From positions 124,001-188,000 of the forward strand of contig JADKIQ010000004.1 of NCBI GenBank assembly GCA_016721245.1: a DNA stretch of 64,000 nt, in the 5' to 3' direction. Every line of letters starts with the position of its first letter. Position 1 is the stretch's first letter. Under the pieces are notes generated by a model. The model was not told the origin of the DNA, ran no database searches, and was given only the letters and a program-made list of their open reading frames with translations. Below are positions 8,111 to 16,569 of this stretch, in pieces. The stretch comes from Sphingobacteriales bacterium. Lineage in GTDB: Bacteria; Bacteroidota; Bacteroidia; Chitinophagales; JADIYW01. The position numbers were made by a program, and so were the translations under genes.

Positions 8111-9010
8111 ATGTTATATCACAACGATAAATCCATTCTTTTTTTTAACGGTGAATTTAAAAATGTAAAAGACTTCAGAATCAGTCCGTTTAATCAGACA
8201 TTACATTATGGTTACGGCGTTTTTGAAGGATTGAGAGCATACAATACACAACAAGGGCCACATATTTTTAAAGTTAAAAGACATTTCGAGCGACTAACAA
8301 ATTCGGCAGAGAAAATGAATATGCAAATGCCATATTCAGTTCAGGAACTAATCAATTTTGCCTATGAATTACTGGAGCAAAATGACATGCGGGAGGCCTA
8401 TATTCGTCCATTAGTGCTTATGGATAAAAATATGACCTTACGTGCTATTGATGCAGATAAGCCCAATTTTCTGATGACTTGCTGGAAATGGAATCGGTAT
8501 TATCCATCCAATCATTTGAAAGTGCTGGTTTCTTCCTGGCGAAGACCGCACCCGCGTACCATGCCGGTGGATATTAAAGTGACGGGAAATTATGTAAATT
8601 CTATTCTTGCCACCCGCGAAGCCCACCAGAAAGGCTATGACGATGCTTTATTGCTGGATGTGGAAGGCTATATTGCTACCGGCCCCGGAGCTTCTTTTTT
8701 TATGGAGAAGAACGGAAAACTTATTGTGCCGCCGGTTACGAACATTTTCCCAAGTATTACCCGTTCTACCTTAATAGATATAGCCAAACAAATGGGCATT
8801 GATGTGGTGGAAAAACAGTTTGGTGTGGAAGACGTAATTGAAGCAGACGGTGCCTTCTTCACCGGTACGGCAGCTGAAGTGGCAGGAATCGAAAGTATCA
8901 ACGGTCACAAAATGAAAATGCAGTGGGAGGATACCATAGGTCATTTGCTGCATAACCGTTATAAACGCATTGTTTCGGGAAAAGACACTAATTTTCTGGA
9001 GTACTTTTAA
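8111..9010 (+). CDS. ilvE: Branched-chain amino acid aminotransferase (class IV, PLP)
   Basis: A 299-residue fold-type IV aminotransferase, transferring amino groups between glutamate and the keto acids of Leu, Ile and Val. The PLP lysine is K156 (DIKVTGNYVNSILA), and the N-terminal FNQTLHYGYGVFEGLRAY block is typical of IlvE. Oddity: the usual 'EGPGANIF' phosphate/PLP loop reads ATGPGASFF here, with T190 in place of the glutamate and S195 in place of the asparagine, and 'LPGITR' reads FPSITR. The enzyme may have shifted specificity. It lies alone, with a 207-base AT-rich gap upstream in which I see no clear promoter or hairpin; ilvD, ilvB and ilvC follow within 15 kb. Confidence 0.88.
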   Translation: MLYHNDKSILFFNGEFKNVKDFRISPFNQTLHYGYGVFEGLRAYNTQQGPHIFKVKRHFERLTNSAEKMNMQMPYSVQELINFAYELLEQNDMREAYIRPLVLMDKNMTLRAIDADKPNFLMTCWKWNRYYPSNHLKVLVSSWRRPHPRTMPVDIKVTGNYVNSILATREAHQKGYDDALLLDVEGYIATGPGASFFMEKNGKLIVPPVTNIFPSITRSTLIDIAKQMGIDVVEKQFGVEDVIEADGAFFTGTAAEVAGIESINGHKMKMQWEDTIGHLLHNRYKRIVSGKDTNFLEYF

Positions 9011-9035
9011 TACGTCATTTCTCGTGTAAAATGCT

Positions 9036-9043
9036 TAAATTTG
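9036..9043 (+). promoter_or_regulatory. Candidate -7 box for the phosphoesterase gene
   Basis: TAAATTTG matches the Bacteroidota -7 consensus TAnnTTTG and lies 14 bases before the ATG at 9058. I see no matching -33 TTG, so this is tentative. Confidence 0.4.
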
Positions 9044-9057
9044 TTTAACGCAAACAG

Positions 9058-12000
9058 ATGAAAGTACTTTTACACTTTCTTTTTTTAATTTTCTTCTCTC
9101 AAATTACATTCGCAAATGTTACTATAATTCCTTATGGTTCTTCCTGGAGATATCTGGATAACGGAACTGATCAGGGAACAGCCTGGACCGCTGTAGGATT
9201 TAATGATGCGTCCTGGGCAAGCGGAAACGGTCAGCTGGGTTATGGTGATGGTGACGAATCTACTGTTGTTGGCTACGGTGGAAATGCGGCTAATAAATAC
9301 GTAACCACTTATTTCAGAAAAAATATAACGATTGGGAGCACTGCCACCTATCTCGATTATACTTTAAATGTAAAACGAGACGATGGAATTATAGTGTATA
9401 TAGACGGAACTGAAGTTTACAGAAATAATATAGCTGCCGGTGCTTTTAACTATCTTACTCTGGCAACTAATGCCGCAGATGACGGCAATACACCGCAATC
9501 CGTAACACTTTCATTGTCACAATTACCAACAGGTAATCATACGATTGCAGTCGAAGTTCATCAAACAACAGTAGCAAGCACAGATATCTCTTTTGATTTG
9601 GAATTAGTTGCAAATGAAAGCACGGTAATTTCTTATGGTGGTAGCTGGAAATACCTTGACAATGGGACAGATCAGGGAACGGCATGGAGCGGCACTGCGT
9701 TTAACGACGCAACCTGGGTTAGTGGCAATGCAGAGCTGGGTTATGGAGACGGAGATGAATCAACACTTATCGGCTACGGAGGCAATGCGGCCAATAAATA
9801 CATTACTTCCTATTTTAGAAAAAATATTACCATAGGTAATACATCTGCTTTTTCAGATTTTACCATGAATATGGTGGTGGATGATGGAATAATAGTTTAC
9901 ATAGATGGTGTGGAAGTCTATCGCAACAATATGCCTGCAGGAGCTGTGAATTACCTCTCGCTGGCAACGGCAGCATACGAAAACAATGCCCTCAGCACCA
10001 CCTTGTCTTTAGCACAGTTGCCTACCGGAAATCATACAATAGCGGTTGAAATACACCAGACTGCTGTTACAAGCTCGGATGTCAGTTTTAATTTGGAGTT
10101 AAAAGCAAATTTTGCTGGAGCAGTAAATATAACAAGAGGGCCATATCTTAACATGGCCACACAAAATTCGGTACATATACGCTGGAGAACGAGCAGTGCA
10201 TCCAATTCAATTGTAAATTACGGTACAGTAGATGGCAGTTTTACCTCAACAGTTACAGATGCAACATTGACTACAGAGCACGATGTTACAGTTACTGGAT
10301 TAAGTGCAGATACAAAATATTTTTATTCCATTGGAAATACATTACCTGCTGTGCAAACATTAAAAACCGGTACGTATTATTACTTTTATACTTTGCCGCT
10401 AAAAGGAGTAGAGCGTTTGTCGCGTTTCTGGGCTGCAGGTGATTGTGGAAACAATACCTCCAATCAGTTTAATGTGCGAAACAGTTATATGCAATTTATG
10501 GGTGGCAAACATACTGATGGAATGTTGTTACTGGGTGATAATGCCTACAATGCAGGTACAGATGCGGAATATCAGAGTAATTTCTTCCCGCAATATCAGG
10601 ATTCTTTGTTGCGAAACGTCATCTTATGGCCGGCACCGGGGAATCATGATTATGCCAATAATGGTACTCGTCAGAATGACCATGTCATACCATATTACAG
10701 TATGTTTACGCTGCCGACAGCCGGAGAAAGCGGTGGTGTCGCATCCGGCACGGAAGCTTTCTATTCCTATGATTTTGCCAATATACATTTTATCGCTTTA
10801 GATTCTTATGGAAAGGAATCTAACACTTACAGGATATGGGACACCTTAGGTCCACAGGTAGTTTGGCTAAAAAATGATTTAGCGACTAACACACAAAAAT
10901 GGATCATTGCTTACTGGCATCATCCACCTTATACATTGGGCTCACATACCTCAGAAGGCGAAGCAGATTTGGTGGCCATCCGTGAAAATTTTATACGTAT
11001 TCTCGAGCGAAATGGAGTGGATTTGATTTTATGCGGTCATAGCCATGTATATGAACGTTCTTATTTACTCAATGGACATTACGGCTACGAAGCATCCTTT
11101 AATCTTGCCACACATGCCATCAGCAATTCATCCGCTAAATACGATAATAGTTCCAATTCTTGCCCATATACCAAAAAATCACCATTGTCTTTAGGAACCG
11201 TTTATGTAGTTGCAGGTTCGGCAGGACAGCTAGGCGGACAACAGACAGGCTGGCCGCACAATGCCATGGTGTATTCCAATAACCTGCAGGGCGGAGGATT
11301 AGCCTTAACCATTGATGGTAACCGACTGGATGCGGAATGGGTCTGTAATGATGGTGTGATTCGTGACCGTTTTACTATTCTGAAAGATGTCAACAAGAAA
11401 GAGATATATACTACCTTGGAAGGGGATAGTGTTGGTTTGGTTTCTTCCTGGAATGGTGCTTACAACTGGACCGGAGGAGCAATTACCAAACAAGTAAAAG
11501 TAGCTCCACCCGGCATTGATACCGATACCTTAACCGTTACAGATAATTTCAACTGTCTGCGTGACTCTTTCATAATTACCAAAGCATTACAACTGCCGGT
11601 GGAGTTATTGAATTTTTACGGACAAAAAATGACTAACCATCAGGTGATGTTGCACTGGACCACTGTGACGGAATATAGGAATGCTTATTTTGAGGTGCAA
11701 TGGTCTGTTGATGGAATAAATTTCAACGATATTGGTTTGGTTAATGGATACGGAACGACCAATCTTCAACATTCCTATCCGTTTTTGCATCAGCAGCCGG
11801 TGACCGGCAATAATTATTATCGTTTGAAACAAGTGAATGAAGATTCATCTTTTTTATATTCAGCGATTATTCCTGTTAATGTTGATTCATTTATACAACA
11901 GATACCAAAAAATAAATTTATTTATGTATTTCCTAATCCGTCTGTCAGCGGAGAATTTAATGTAGATTATTATAATCCGCAAAATATAACGACGAAGATA

Positions 12001-12150
12001 AAGGTATATGACTTGATTGGGAAACTAGTGTATACAGATGAATGGACTGTTTTTTCCGGAATCTCACATTACCTGCTTAAACTGAAAGACCTGCCTAAAG
12101 GCACCTATTTACTGAATGTAGAGGACGAAATGGTGAAAATCCAGAAATGA
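9058..12150 (+). CDS. Secreted purple-acid-phosphatase-like metallophosphoesterase with T9SS sorting domain
   Basis: A 1030-residue exported protein. Signal peptide, residues 1-19. Two tandem copies of an about 150-residue beta-sandwich follow (about 24-174 and 188-331), both starting YGxSWxYLDNGTDQGTAW and containing FNDAxWxSGN, GYGDGDEST and YxDGxEVYRNN. Next is a fibronectin/PAP N-terminal-like domain (about 350-450), then a calcineurin-like phosphoesterase with its metal ligands in order: GDCGNN (about 461), GDNAYNAG (about 494), GNHD (about 527), WHHPPY (about 620) and GHSHVYERS (about 659). An Ig-like module and a type A Por sorting domain (VFPNPS.. to the end) close it. It would release phosphate from organic phosphates at the cell surface. 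Confidence 0.88.
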   Translation: MKVLLHFLFLIFFSQITFANVTIIPYGSSWRYLDNGTDQGTAWTAVGFNDASWASGNGQLGYGDGDESTVVGYGGNAANKYVTTYFRKNITIGSTATYLDYTLNVKRDDGIIVYIDGTEVYRNNIAAGAFNYLTLATNAADDGNTPQSVTLSLSQLPTGNHTIAVEVHQTTVASTDISFDLELVANESTVISYGGSWKYLDNGTDQGTAWSGTAFNDATWVSGNAELGYGDGDESTLIGYGGNAANKYITSYFRKNITIGNTSAFSDFTMNMVVDDGIIVYIDGVEVYRNNMPAGAVNYLSLATAAYENNALSTTLSLAQLPTGNHTIAVEIHQTAVTSSDVSFNLELKANFAGAVNITRGPYLNMATQNSVHIRWRTSSASNSIVNYGTVDGSFTSTVTDATLTTEHDVTVTGLSADTKYFYSIGNTLPAVQTLKTGTYYYFYTLPLKGVERLSRFWAAGDCGNNTSNQFNVRNSYMQFMGGKHTDGMLLLGDNAYNAGTDAEYQSNFFPQYQDSLLRNVILWPAPGNHDYANNGTRQNDHVIPYYSMFTLPTAGESGGVASGTEAFYSYDFANIHFIALDSYGKESNTYRIWDTLGPQVVWLKNDLATNTQKWIIAYWHHPPYTLGSHTSEGEADLVAIRENFIRILERNGVDLILCGHSHVYERSYLLNGHYGYEASFNLATHAISNSSAKYDNSSNSCPYTKKSPLSLGTVYVVAGSAGQLGGQQTGWPHNAMVYSNNLQGGGLALTIDGNRLDAEWVCNDGVIRDRFTILKDVNKKEIYTTLEGDSVGLVSSWNGAYNWTGGAITKQVKVAPPGIDTDTLTVTDNFNCLRDSFIITKALQLPVELLNFYGQKMTNHQVMLHWTTVTEYRNAYFEVQWSVDGINFNDIGLVNGYGTTNLQHSYPFLHQQPVTGNNYYRLKQVNEDSSFLYSAIIPVNVDSFIQQIPKNKFIYVFPNPSVSGEFNVDYYNPQNITTKIKVYDLIGKLVYTDEWTVFSGISHYLLKLKDLPKGTYLLNVEDEMVKIQK

Positions 12151-12173
12151 TGTATATTCAAAAAAAATAAGTA

Positions 12174-12635
12174 ATGGCTACAGAAATATTTCCAACAACA
12201 CCCGACTGCGAAATTGTAAGTACAAGAATTGTCAGCTCGCTGAGAGAATTGGTTTTTAAAGCATGGTCAGATCCGGAACATTTAAAAAACTGGTGGGGAC
12301 CTGCGGGTTTTACCAATACCTTCGAAGAGTTTGATTTTCGTCCTGGTGGCAGATGGCGTTTTGTGATGCATGGTCCCGACAAAGGCAATTACCGAAATGA
12401 ATGTGAATTTGTAAAAATAGAAACTCCATCACTGATTGCCTGGAAGCGTCATTCACAGCCTTTGTTTAAAGTATTGGCCACGTTTGATGAAGTGGCTTCA
12501 AATCAGACAAGTATTGTGTTCAGGATGATATTTGACACCCAGGAAGAATGTAACAAGTTGAAAAAATTTGTCGTAGAAAAAAACGAAGAAAACTTTGACA
12601 AACTGGAAAATGAACTAGCGAAAATGGCATTGTAA
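12174..12635 (+). CDS. SRPBCC (AHSA1/START-like) domain protein
   Basis: A 153-residue single-domain protein of the AHSA1-like SRPBCC fold, a helix-grip cavity that binds hydrophobic ligands. Recognisable features are VSSLRELVFKAWSDPEHLKNWWGP near the N-terminus, the hinge FRPGGRWRFVMHGPD and the ending in a long C-terminal helix. Related bacterial proteins are often annotated as polyketide cyclase-like or Hsp90-ATPase-activator-like, but the true ligand is unknown. It begins 23 bases after the phosphoesterase gene on the same strand. No catalytic residues can be assigned. Confidence 0.85.
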   Translation: MATEIFPTTPDCEIVSTRIVSSLRELVFKAWSDPEHLKNWWGPAGFTNTFEEFDFRPGGRWRFVMHGPDKGNYRNECEFVKIETPSLIAWKRHSQPLFKVLATFDEVASNQTSIVFRMIFDTQEECNKLKKFVVEKNEENFDKLENELAKMAL

Positions 12636-12732
12636 ATATTATTGACTGTTGATTCTGTTTTCTATGAAACGATATATAGACTATTTTATGTCTGTTCCAA
12701 TTATTGTATATTAGTCAGACAAACTCTTACTT

Positions 12733-14067
12733 ATGCAGTTCGACCAGTTGATGCTTGATGAAAATATTCAGACAACCGGAATTATTATCGGAGTAGTGTT
12801 TATTGCCGGTAATTTGATTGAGTTTTTTTATTCCTTTTATAAAAAGAAAAACTATTATCCTTTTCATTCACTGGTGATTAATTTCAGCATAGCGTTAATG
12901 CAGCAACTCACGGATGTATTCAATAAAGTGATTTTCTTTGCCGGATTTTATTACGTGCAACAACATTATTCCATTCAGCAGTTTTTAGGCTGGAGACAAA
13001 TAAGAATAGATTTCCCGTTTTCTATTTCAACAGCATTCCCATTCGTAGAGATCAATTTTTATATGCTGTTCGTATGGTTGTTTATCTTGGTGGTGGCAGA
13101 TTTTTGTCAGTATTGGCTGCATCGTTTATCTCATGAAGTCAATATTATGTGGGCCGGCCATATTGTTCATCATTCACAGGAAGCGTATAACTATTCAGTA
13201 GCATTGCGACAATCATTTGTAGAAAGTATTTATACCTGGATATTTTATCTGCCGCTGGCATTTTTTGGCGTTCCATGGCAATTGTTTATCATGGCATATG
13301 CCATCAGTTTAATCTGGCAGTTTTTTGTGCATACCCGTTTTGTAAATAAATTAGGATGGCTTGAAAGAGTATTTGCAACACCCTCACACCATAGAGTGCA
13401 TCATGGGAAAAATCCGCAATACATCGATAAAAATTATGGCGCACTTTTTATTTTTTGGGATAAGATTTTTGGAACCTTTGAGCCGGAAATTCAAGCAGTG
13501 GATTATGGTATTACCCTTCCGTTGCAAACGCAAAATCCGGTTTGGGTTAATATCCATCATCATGTGCATATCTTCAGAATGGCTTCCAAGGTTAGTGGTG
13601 TTTTCAGTAAATTGAACATCATTTTCGGTAAGCCTGATTTTGTTCCAAATGATTTGGAAGAGGAGTATTTTAAGTTAAAAGCGCTGCAAAAGCCTGAAAC
13701 TAATGCAATACCGCTCCTGAAAAGATTTTATATTTTCTTCAATTTTTTGTTTACCGCACTGTCCGGTTTTTTGTTGGTTAATTATTACGAGGAAAGTAAA
13801 AATCTGTTGATTTTTTTACCTTTATCCGTAATGATTGTAATTGGATTCACTATAAACATTGCTTTACTAGAAAACAAAAAATGGGCTGATTATGCCGAAG
13901 TATCAAAGTTAATTTTGATTGGGGTAGCAGGTGCGGTGTTACTGAACACAAATCTTTCCAAACTGACCGGAATAATATTACTCTGCACGGCAGGATGCAT
14001 GCTGTTTTATACCTGGTTAATAGCTAGAAACTACAAACAACGCATAAAGGCTACTTTGCAAAAGTAA
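12733..14067 (+). CDS. Alkylglycerol monooxygenase-like membrane hydroxylase (sterol desaturase/fatty acid hydroxylase superfamily)
   Basis: A 444-residue integral membrane di-iron hydroxylase. The histidine clusters are H130-x3-H134 (HRLSHE), H143-x2-H146-H147 (GHIVHHSQE) and H219-H220-x2-H223-H224 (TPSHHRVHHGKN), followed by YIDKNYGALFIFWDKIFGTF. Several short blocks (WAGH..HHS, YN.S.ALRQS, TPSHHRVHHG, IDKNY, FGTF) are those I remember from human AGMO (TMEM195), which is also about 445 residues and has the same C-terminal group of hydrophobic helices (here about 325-440). AGMO cleaves alkylglycerol ether bonds using tetrahydrobiopterin. Assignment to AGMO rather than a generic sterol-desaturase relative rests on these blocks and on length; the substrate is unproven. 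Confidence 0.8.
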   Translation: MQFDQLMLDENIQTTGIIIGVVFIAGNLIEFFYSFYKKKNYYPFHSLVINFSIALMQQLTDVFNKVIFFAGFYYVQQHYSIQQFLGWRQIRIDFPFSISTAFPFVEINFYMLFVWLFILVVADFCQYWLHRLSHEVNIMWAGHIVHHSQEAYNYSVALRQSFVESIYTWIFYLPLAFFGVPWQLFIMAYAISLIWQFFVHTRFVNKLGWLERVFATPSHHRVHHGKNPQYIDKNYGALFIFWDKIFGTFEPEIQAVDYGITLPLQTQNPVWVNIHHHVHIFRMASKVSGVFSKLNIIFGKPDFVPNDLEEEYFKLKALQKPETNAIPLLKRFYIFFNFLFTALSGFLLVNYYEESKNLLIFLPLSVMIVIGFTINIALLENKKWADYAEVSKLILIGVAGAVLLNTNLSKLTGIILLCTAGCMLFYTWLIARNYKQRIKATLQK

Positions 14068-14152
14068 CTATCACAAATAAGGTTAGCATTACAACAAAAA
14101 AGATAGCTACAAAATACTTGTGTAAGTCAATGTCTACTCTTTTATTATCCAT
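14051..14152 (-). CDS. Possible 33-residue single-pass membrane peptide
   Basis: A short frame starting ATG at 14152 encodes MDNKRVDIDLHKYF followed by a strongly hydrophobic stretch (VAIFFVVMLTLFVIVTFA) and a final lysine. A charged N-terminus with one membrane segment is what a small membrane protein looks like, and it fills most of an otherwise empty gap. It overlaps the end of the convergent hydroxylase gene by 17 bases. Nothing else supports it; it could be chance. Confidence 0.3.
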   Translation of the reverse strand: MDNKRVDIDLHKYFVAIFFVVMLTLFVIVTFAK

Positions 14153-14194
14153 TTTTCATTCTTAGTTACATAAACTTAACACAAGACTTTCATA

Positions 14195-14270
14195 TTGTCG
14201 ACAAACATTTATGCACACATCTGCATTTCGTGTTATCTCAAAATTTCAATATAAAATGTCGTCAAACTTT
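14195..14270 (+). promoter_or_regulatory. Repeated TGTCGnCAAAC motif upstream of ilvD (candidate operator)
   Basis: TGTCGACAAACATT at 14196-14209 recurs as TGTCGTCAAACTTT at 14257-14270 (12 of 14 identical), 61 bases apart, about six helical turns. The first copy contains the perfect palindrome TTGTCGACAA (14195-14204). The position just ahead of ilvD suggests a regulator site, but no regulator is identified. The 230-base gap otherwise holds only the possible small ORF. Confidence 0.35.
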
Positions 14271-14297
14271 CGTTAATTTGAAAACTCAATACAAAGT

Positions 14298-15977
14298 ATG
14301 TCTGAAATAAATAAATACAGTAAAACCGTTACTCAAGATCCAACCCAACCTGCCGCACAAGCCATGCTGCATGCAGCGGGATTAACCGATGAAGATTTTA
14401 AAAAAGCACAGGTAGGCATTGCCTCCACTGGCTGGGATGGCAACCCATGTAATATGCATTTAAATGCATTGGCTGCCAATTTAAAGAAACTGGTGACACA
14501 GGAAAATCTGGTGGCACTCAATTTTTATACTATTGGGGTGAGCGATGGAATTTCTATGGGAACTTCCGGGATGCGTTATTCTCTTGTGTCACGCGAAGTG
14601 ATTGCTGACTCTATTGAAACCAATGCCGGGGCACAATTTTATGATGGCATCATTTCCATTGCCGGTTGTGATAAAAACATGCCGGGCGTTATCATGGGAA
14701 TGTCGCGTTTAAACAGACCGTCTTTAATGGTCTACGGAGGGACGATTGCTCCGGGAAAATATAAAGGAGAAACCCTGGACGTGGTTTCTGCATTTGAAGC
14801 GCTCGGTAAAAAATTTGCCGGCACCATTTCAGACGAAGACTATAAAGGGGTGATAGAGCATGCATGCCCGGGAGCCGGTGCCTGCGGTGGCATGTACACG
14901 GCCAACACCATGGCATCTGCGATTGAAGCATTGGGCATGAGCTTGCCTTATTCAGCCAGCAATCCTGCTGTAAGTGAGGATAAGAAAAATGAATTAAAAC
15001 AAGCAGCATCTGCCATAAAAAATTTATTGGAGAAAGATATCAAACCGAGTGACATCATGACGTTCAAGGCATTTGAAAATGCGATACGTTTAGTGATTGT
15101 CTTAGGCGGAAGTACAAATGCGGTAATGCACTTAATTGCCATGGCAAAAACGATAGGCGTGAAACTGACGCTGGATGATTTTGTGCGTTTGGGTAATACT
15201 ACACCAATGCTGGCGGATTTCCGTCCAAGCGGAAAATACGTGATGGAAGATTTACATAAAATCGGCGGCGTACCAGCAGTGATGAAATACTTGCTGAAAG
15301 AAGGTATGCTGCATGGCGATTGCCTCACAGTAACTGGAAAAACGGTAGCAGAGAATTTATCGGAACTGCCGGATTTAACGGAAGGGCAGGATTTATTGCA
15401 CACAGTTTCTAATCCTATAAAACCAAGCAGTCATATCCGGATTTTATATGGTAATCTGGCCAGTGAAGGTGCTGTGGCGAAAATCACCGGAAAGGAAGGT
15501 GAACGATTTGAAGGAACGGCGAAATGCTATGATTCGGAACAGGATGCTATTGATGCCATGAAAGATAAAAAAGTGGTGGCTGGAGATGTGGTGGTTATCC
15601 GTTATATCGGACCACGCGGAGCACCTGGAATGCCGGAAATGCTGAAACCAACGTCTGTATTGATGGGCGAAGGTTTGGGCAAGGACGTGGCCTTGATTAC
15701 AGATGGCAGGTTCAGTGGCGGTTCTCACGGGTTTGTGGTGGGACACGTAACGCCGGAAGCACAAAGCGGCGGAGCGATTGCTTTAGTGAAAGATGGAGAT
15801 ACAATTTTGATTGATGCAGTGAATAATACGATAGATGTATTGATTTCTGAAGAGGAATTAAACGCAAGAAGAAGTATATGGAAAGCGCCTGCATTAAAAG
15901 CTACCTCAGGTGTTTTATATAAATATGCTAAAACAGTTTCTTCTGCAAGTGAAGGTTGTGTAACAGATGAGTTTTAG
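14298..15977 (+). CDS. ilvD: Dihydroxy-acid dehydratase
   Basis: A 559-residue iron-sulphur dehydratase that turns 2,3-dihydroxy-isovalerate and -methylvalerate into the keto acids of Val and Ile. Cluster and active-site cysteines are in the motifs GCDKNMPG and CPGAGACGGMYTANTMA, and the C-terminal half has the family block TDGRFSGGSHGFVVGHVTPEA. The length is usual for the family. It is monocistronic or ends at the tRNA-Val gene, which follows by six bases; transcription could run through into the tRNA. IlvE, IlvB and IlvC for the same pathway are within this window. Confidence 0.97.
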   Translation: MSEINKYSKTVTQDPTQPAAQAMLHAAGLTDEDFKKAQVGIASTGWDGNPCNMHLNALAANLKKLVTQENLVALNFYTIGVSDGISMGTSGMRYSLVSREVIADSIETNAGAQFYDGIISIAGCDKNMPGVIMGMSRLNRPSLMVYGGTIAPGKYKGETLDVVSAFEALGKKFAGTISDEDYKGVIEHACPGAGACGGMYTANTMASAIEALGMSLPYSASNPAVSEDKKNELKQAASAIKNLLEKDIKPSDIMTFKAFENAIRLVIVLGGSTNAVMHLIAMAKTIGVKLTLDDFVRLGNTTPMLADFRPSGKYVMEDLHKIGGVPAVMKYLLKEGMLHGDCLTVTGKTVAENLSELPDLTEGQDLLHTVSNPIKPSSHIRILYGNLASEGAVAKITGKEGERFEGTAKCYDSEQDAIDAMKDKKVVAGDVVVIRYIGPRGAPGMPEMLKPTSVLMGEGLGKDVALITDGRFSGGSHGFVVGHVTPEAQSGGAIALVKDGDTILIDAVNNTIDVLISEEELNARRSIWKAPALKATSGVLYKYAKTVSSASEGCVTDEF

Positions 15978-15983
15978 CAAAAA

Positions 15984-16058
15984 GGGCGTTTAGTTCAGTT
16001 GGTTTAGAGCACTACCTCGACAAGGTAGAAGTCACTGGTTCGAATCCAGTAACGCCCA
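15984..16058 (+). tRNA. tRNA-Val (anticodon GAC), with C at position 33
   Basis: A complete 75-base cloverleaf: acceptor GGGCGTT/AACGCCC, D arm GTTC/GAGC, anticodon stem CTACC/GGTAG with loop TCGACAA, T arm ACTGG/CCAGT with TTCGAAT, and discriminator A. The anticodon at 34-36 is GAC (Val, reads GUC/GUU). The base before it is C where nearly all tRNAs have U33. CCA is not encoded. Confidence 0.93.
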
Positions 16059-16162
16059 CTAAAAAAAATGAAAGACCTTTTCAGTTTTTTCTTTATTTTT
16101 TTTGATTCTCTGATTTTTTAGTTTAATTTTAAGTTACTCAAAAGTAAATTTAAAATAAACTC

Positions 16163-16492
16163 ATGGCTGAAATAAATATATCCTACGCAGATTTTTATGA
16201 GAAGTGGAAGGCAAACAACCACACGGAAGATGTAATTATTGATGAATTGCGTCAGCATGGTATGGATAGTTTGCAAATAGTTGAAATGATTAGTTTCTAT
16301 AAAAAGAAACGCAATGATGAGAAGCAATATCTCGGATTCATTCTTTTAGGTGTCGGTGCATTTCTTGGTTTTTTAAGCTGTGTATTCACCATGCTGGATT
16401 TAGTGCCGGAACTTCGCGGATTTATGTTGTATGGTTTAACTAGCCTTGCATTGGTAGTCATATTTGTTGGGTTGTATTTTGTATTCGAGTAG
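16163..16492 (+). CDS. Small two-helix membrane protein, unknown function
   Basis: A 109-residue protein. Residues 1-55 are a soluble helical part with many charges (ISYADFYEKWKANNHTEDVIIDELRQHGMDSLQIVEMI), which by its helix-turn pattern could be a small helical interaction domain. Two hydrophobic segments follow (about 57-77 and 85-108), ending directly at the C-terminus. I do not recognise a family. It lies alone between tRNA-Val and creD and ends at an intrinsic terminator. Confidence 0.6.
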   Translation: MAEINISYADFYEKWKANNHTEDVIIDELRQHGMDSLQIVEMISFYKKKRNDEKQYLGFILLGVGAFLGFLSCVFTMLDLVPELRGFMLYGLTSLALVVIFVGLYFVFE

Positions 16493-16517
16493 TTTTATCC
16501 TAATTAATAGCTATGAA

Positions 16518-16549
16518 AAAAGCCTGATAAGATTTCTTATCAGGCTTTT
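16518..16549. terminator. Bidirectional intrinsic terminator
   Basis: Perfect 15-base inverted repeat (aaaagcctgataaga / tcttatcaggctttt) with a two-base TT loop, ending in T's and preceded by A's. It separates the small membrane protein gene from the convergent creD. Confidence 0.85.
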
Positions 16550-16569
16550 GCATTTATAATTATATTGCT

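Noticed and set aside
14692..15009. 105-residue minus-strand frame inside ilvD
   Set aside because: Also a shadow frame; ilvD is supported by its cysteine motifs across this region.
14948..15403. 151-residue minus-strand frame inside ilvD
   Set aside because: It is opposite a well-conserved ilvD and has no recognisable domain; a shadow frame of a GC-rich coding stretch.
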